From a bacterium (GTDB lineage Bacteria; Patescibacteriota; Saccharimonadia; Saccharimonadales; UBA4665), in contig JAKBGO010000003.1 of the NCBI GenBank assembly GCA_021833065.1, positions 4,426-56,869 of the forward strand: DNA of 52,444 nucleotides, given 5' to 3'. A model generated the notes under the pieces. It had not been told where the DNA came from and did not search any database. It was given only the letters and a program-made list of their open reading frames with translations. Positions 52,179 to 52,444 of the stretch are shown here, piece by piece. Made by a program: the position numbers and the translations under genes. Position 1 is the first letter of the stretch, and each line of letters begins with the position of its first letter.

Positions 52179-52444
52179 ATGGTTGAAAGCTTATCTTTAA
52201 CTCTTATTCCGGCATTTTCAATTATAGAAATCCTAACTTTATTGGTGTTTAAGGCTAGATTCTTCAATTATATTTTATTATCGTTATCAGGATCTGCAGT
52301 AATTATTTTCGCTCTATTTAGTTCTTCTCCAATATTTTTCACTGTATTTTTATTTTTTAGTATTTATCGGATTGTTAATTTATTTCGCGGAACTAAACAA
52401 TACTCAAAAAAATTAAAAAACTCCATTATCAATTCAAGCATCAG
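52179..52444 (+). CDS. Partial membrane protein ORF, cut by the window end
   Basis: From the ATG at 52179 an open frame runs to the window end (88 codons, MVESLSLTLIPAFSIIEILTLL...). The visible part has two to three hydrophobic helices, and a positively charged RIVNLFRGTKQYSKKLKN segment follows. I do not recognise the family. It diverges from secE with about 126 bp between starts. It is too short for an assignment and has no stop within the window. Confidence 0.55.
   Translation, partial: MVESLSLTLIPAFSIIEILTLLVFKARFFNYILLSLSGSAVIIFALFSSSPIFFTVFLFFSIYRIVNLFRGTKQYSKKLKNSIINSSI

Overview
The window is AT-rich, gene-dense bacterial chromosome using the standard code (TGA serves as a stop). 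Several traits point to a Patescibacteria/CPR organism, most likely a Saccharibacteria-like lineage: a group I intron inside a tRNA gene, many short membrane glycosyltransferases, replication proteins lacking their usual zinc modules, extended ribosomal proteins, and genes that abut or overlap tail to tail. That placement is inferred from gene content and protein character, not from a marker phylogeny.

Layout. 0-4.6 kb: intron-bearing tRNA-Asn, smpB, a membrane-anchored glycoside hydrolase, a GT2 glycosyltransferase, a P-loop kinase, a diacylglycerol-kinase-like lipid kinase and a glutaredoxin. 4.7-11.3 kb: a complete F1Fo ATP synthase operon (atpI-like, then B,E,F,H,A,G,D,C). 11.3-15.9 kb: mscL diverging from an aquaporin-like channel, then a UvrD-type helicase-nuclease. 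15.9-29.2 kb: a respiratory block with NDH-2 diverging from an FAD-linked D-lactate/glycolate-type dehydrogenase, an unknown membrane protein and cyoABCDE, followed by a two-component system, a secreted ricin-lectin/CHAP protein and a di-heme cytochrome b. 29.2-36.2 kb: a divergent PurA, a PIG-V-like GT-C, tRNA-Gln, an alpha/beta hydrolase, two GT4 glycosyltransferases and an AI-2E-family membrane protein. 36.2-43.6 kb: a long minus-strand run dnaX-dnaB-GT-C-ybaB-recR-nrnA-cysS. 43.6-52.4 kb: an uncharacterised 171-aa protein behind an operator-like promoter, rplL/rplJ with a leader, a degenerate Tmk-ThyX fusion next to dcd, an MprF-like protein, rplA-rplK-nusG-secE, and a truncated membrane ORF at the end.

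How it works together. NDH-2 and the FAD-linked dehydrogenase would reduce quinone, cytochrome bo3 would oxidise quinol with O2 and pump protons, and the ATP synthase, whose c subunit lacks Na+ ligands, would use the gradient. This is a compact aerobic respiratory chain in what otherwise looks like a reduced, symbiont-type genome. No quinone or heme biosynthesis genes apart from cyoE are visible here.

The observations most worth following are the tRNA-Asn group I intron; the Tmk-ThyX-like fusion that has lost the motifs of both enzymes; the orphan cytochrome b with a large predicted extracytoplasmic domain; the bo3 oxidase with one quinol-site residue replaced; the aquaporin with NPAL instead of NPAR and a histone-like tail; and zinc-module loss in both DnaX and RecR. 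All identifications are by eye. No database search or alignment was run.
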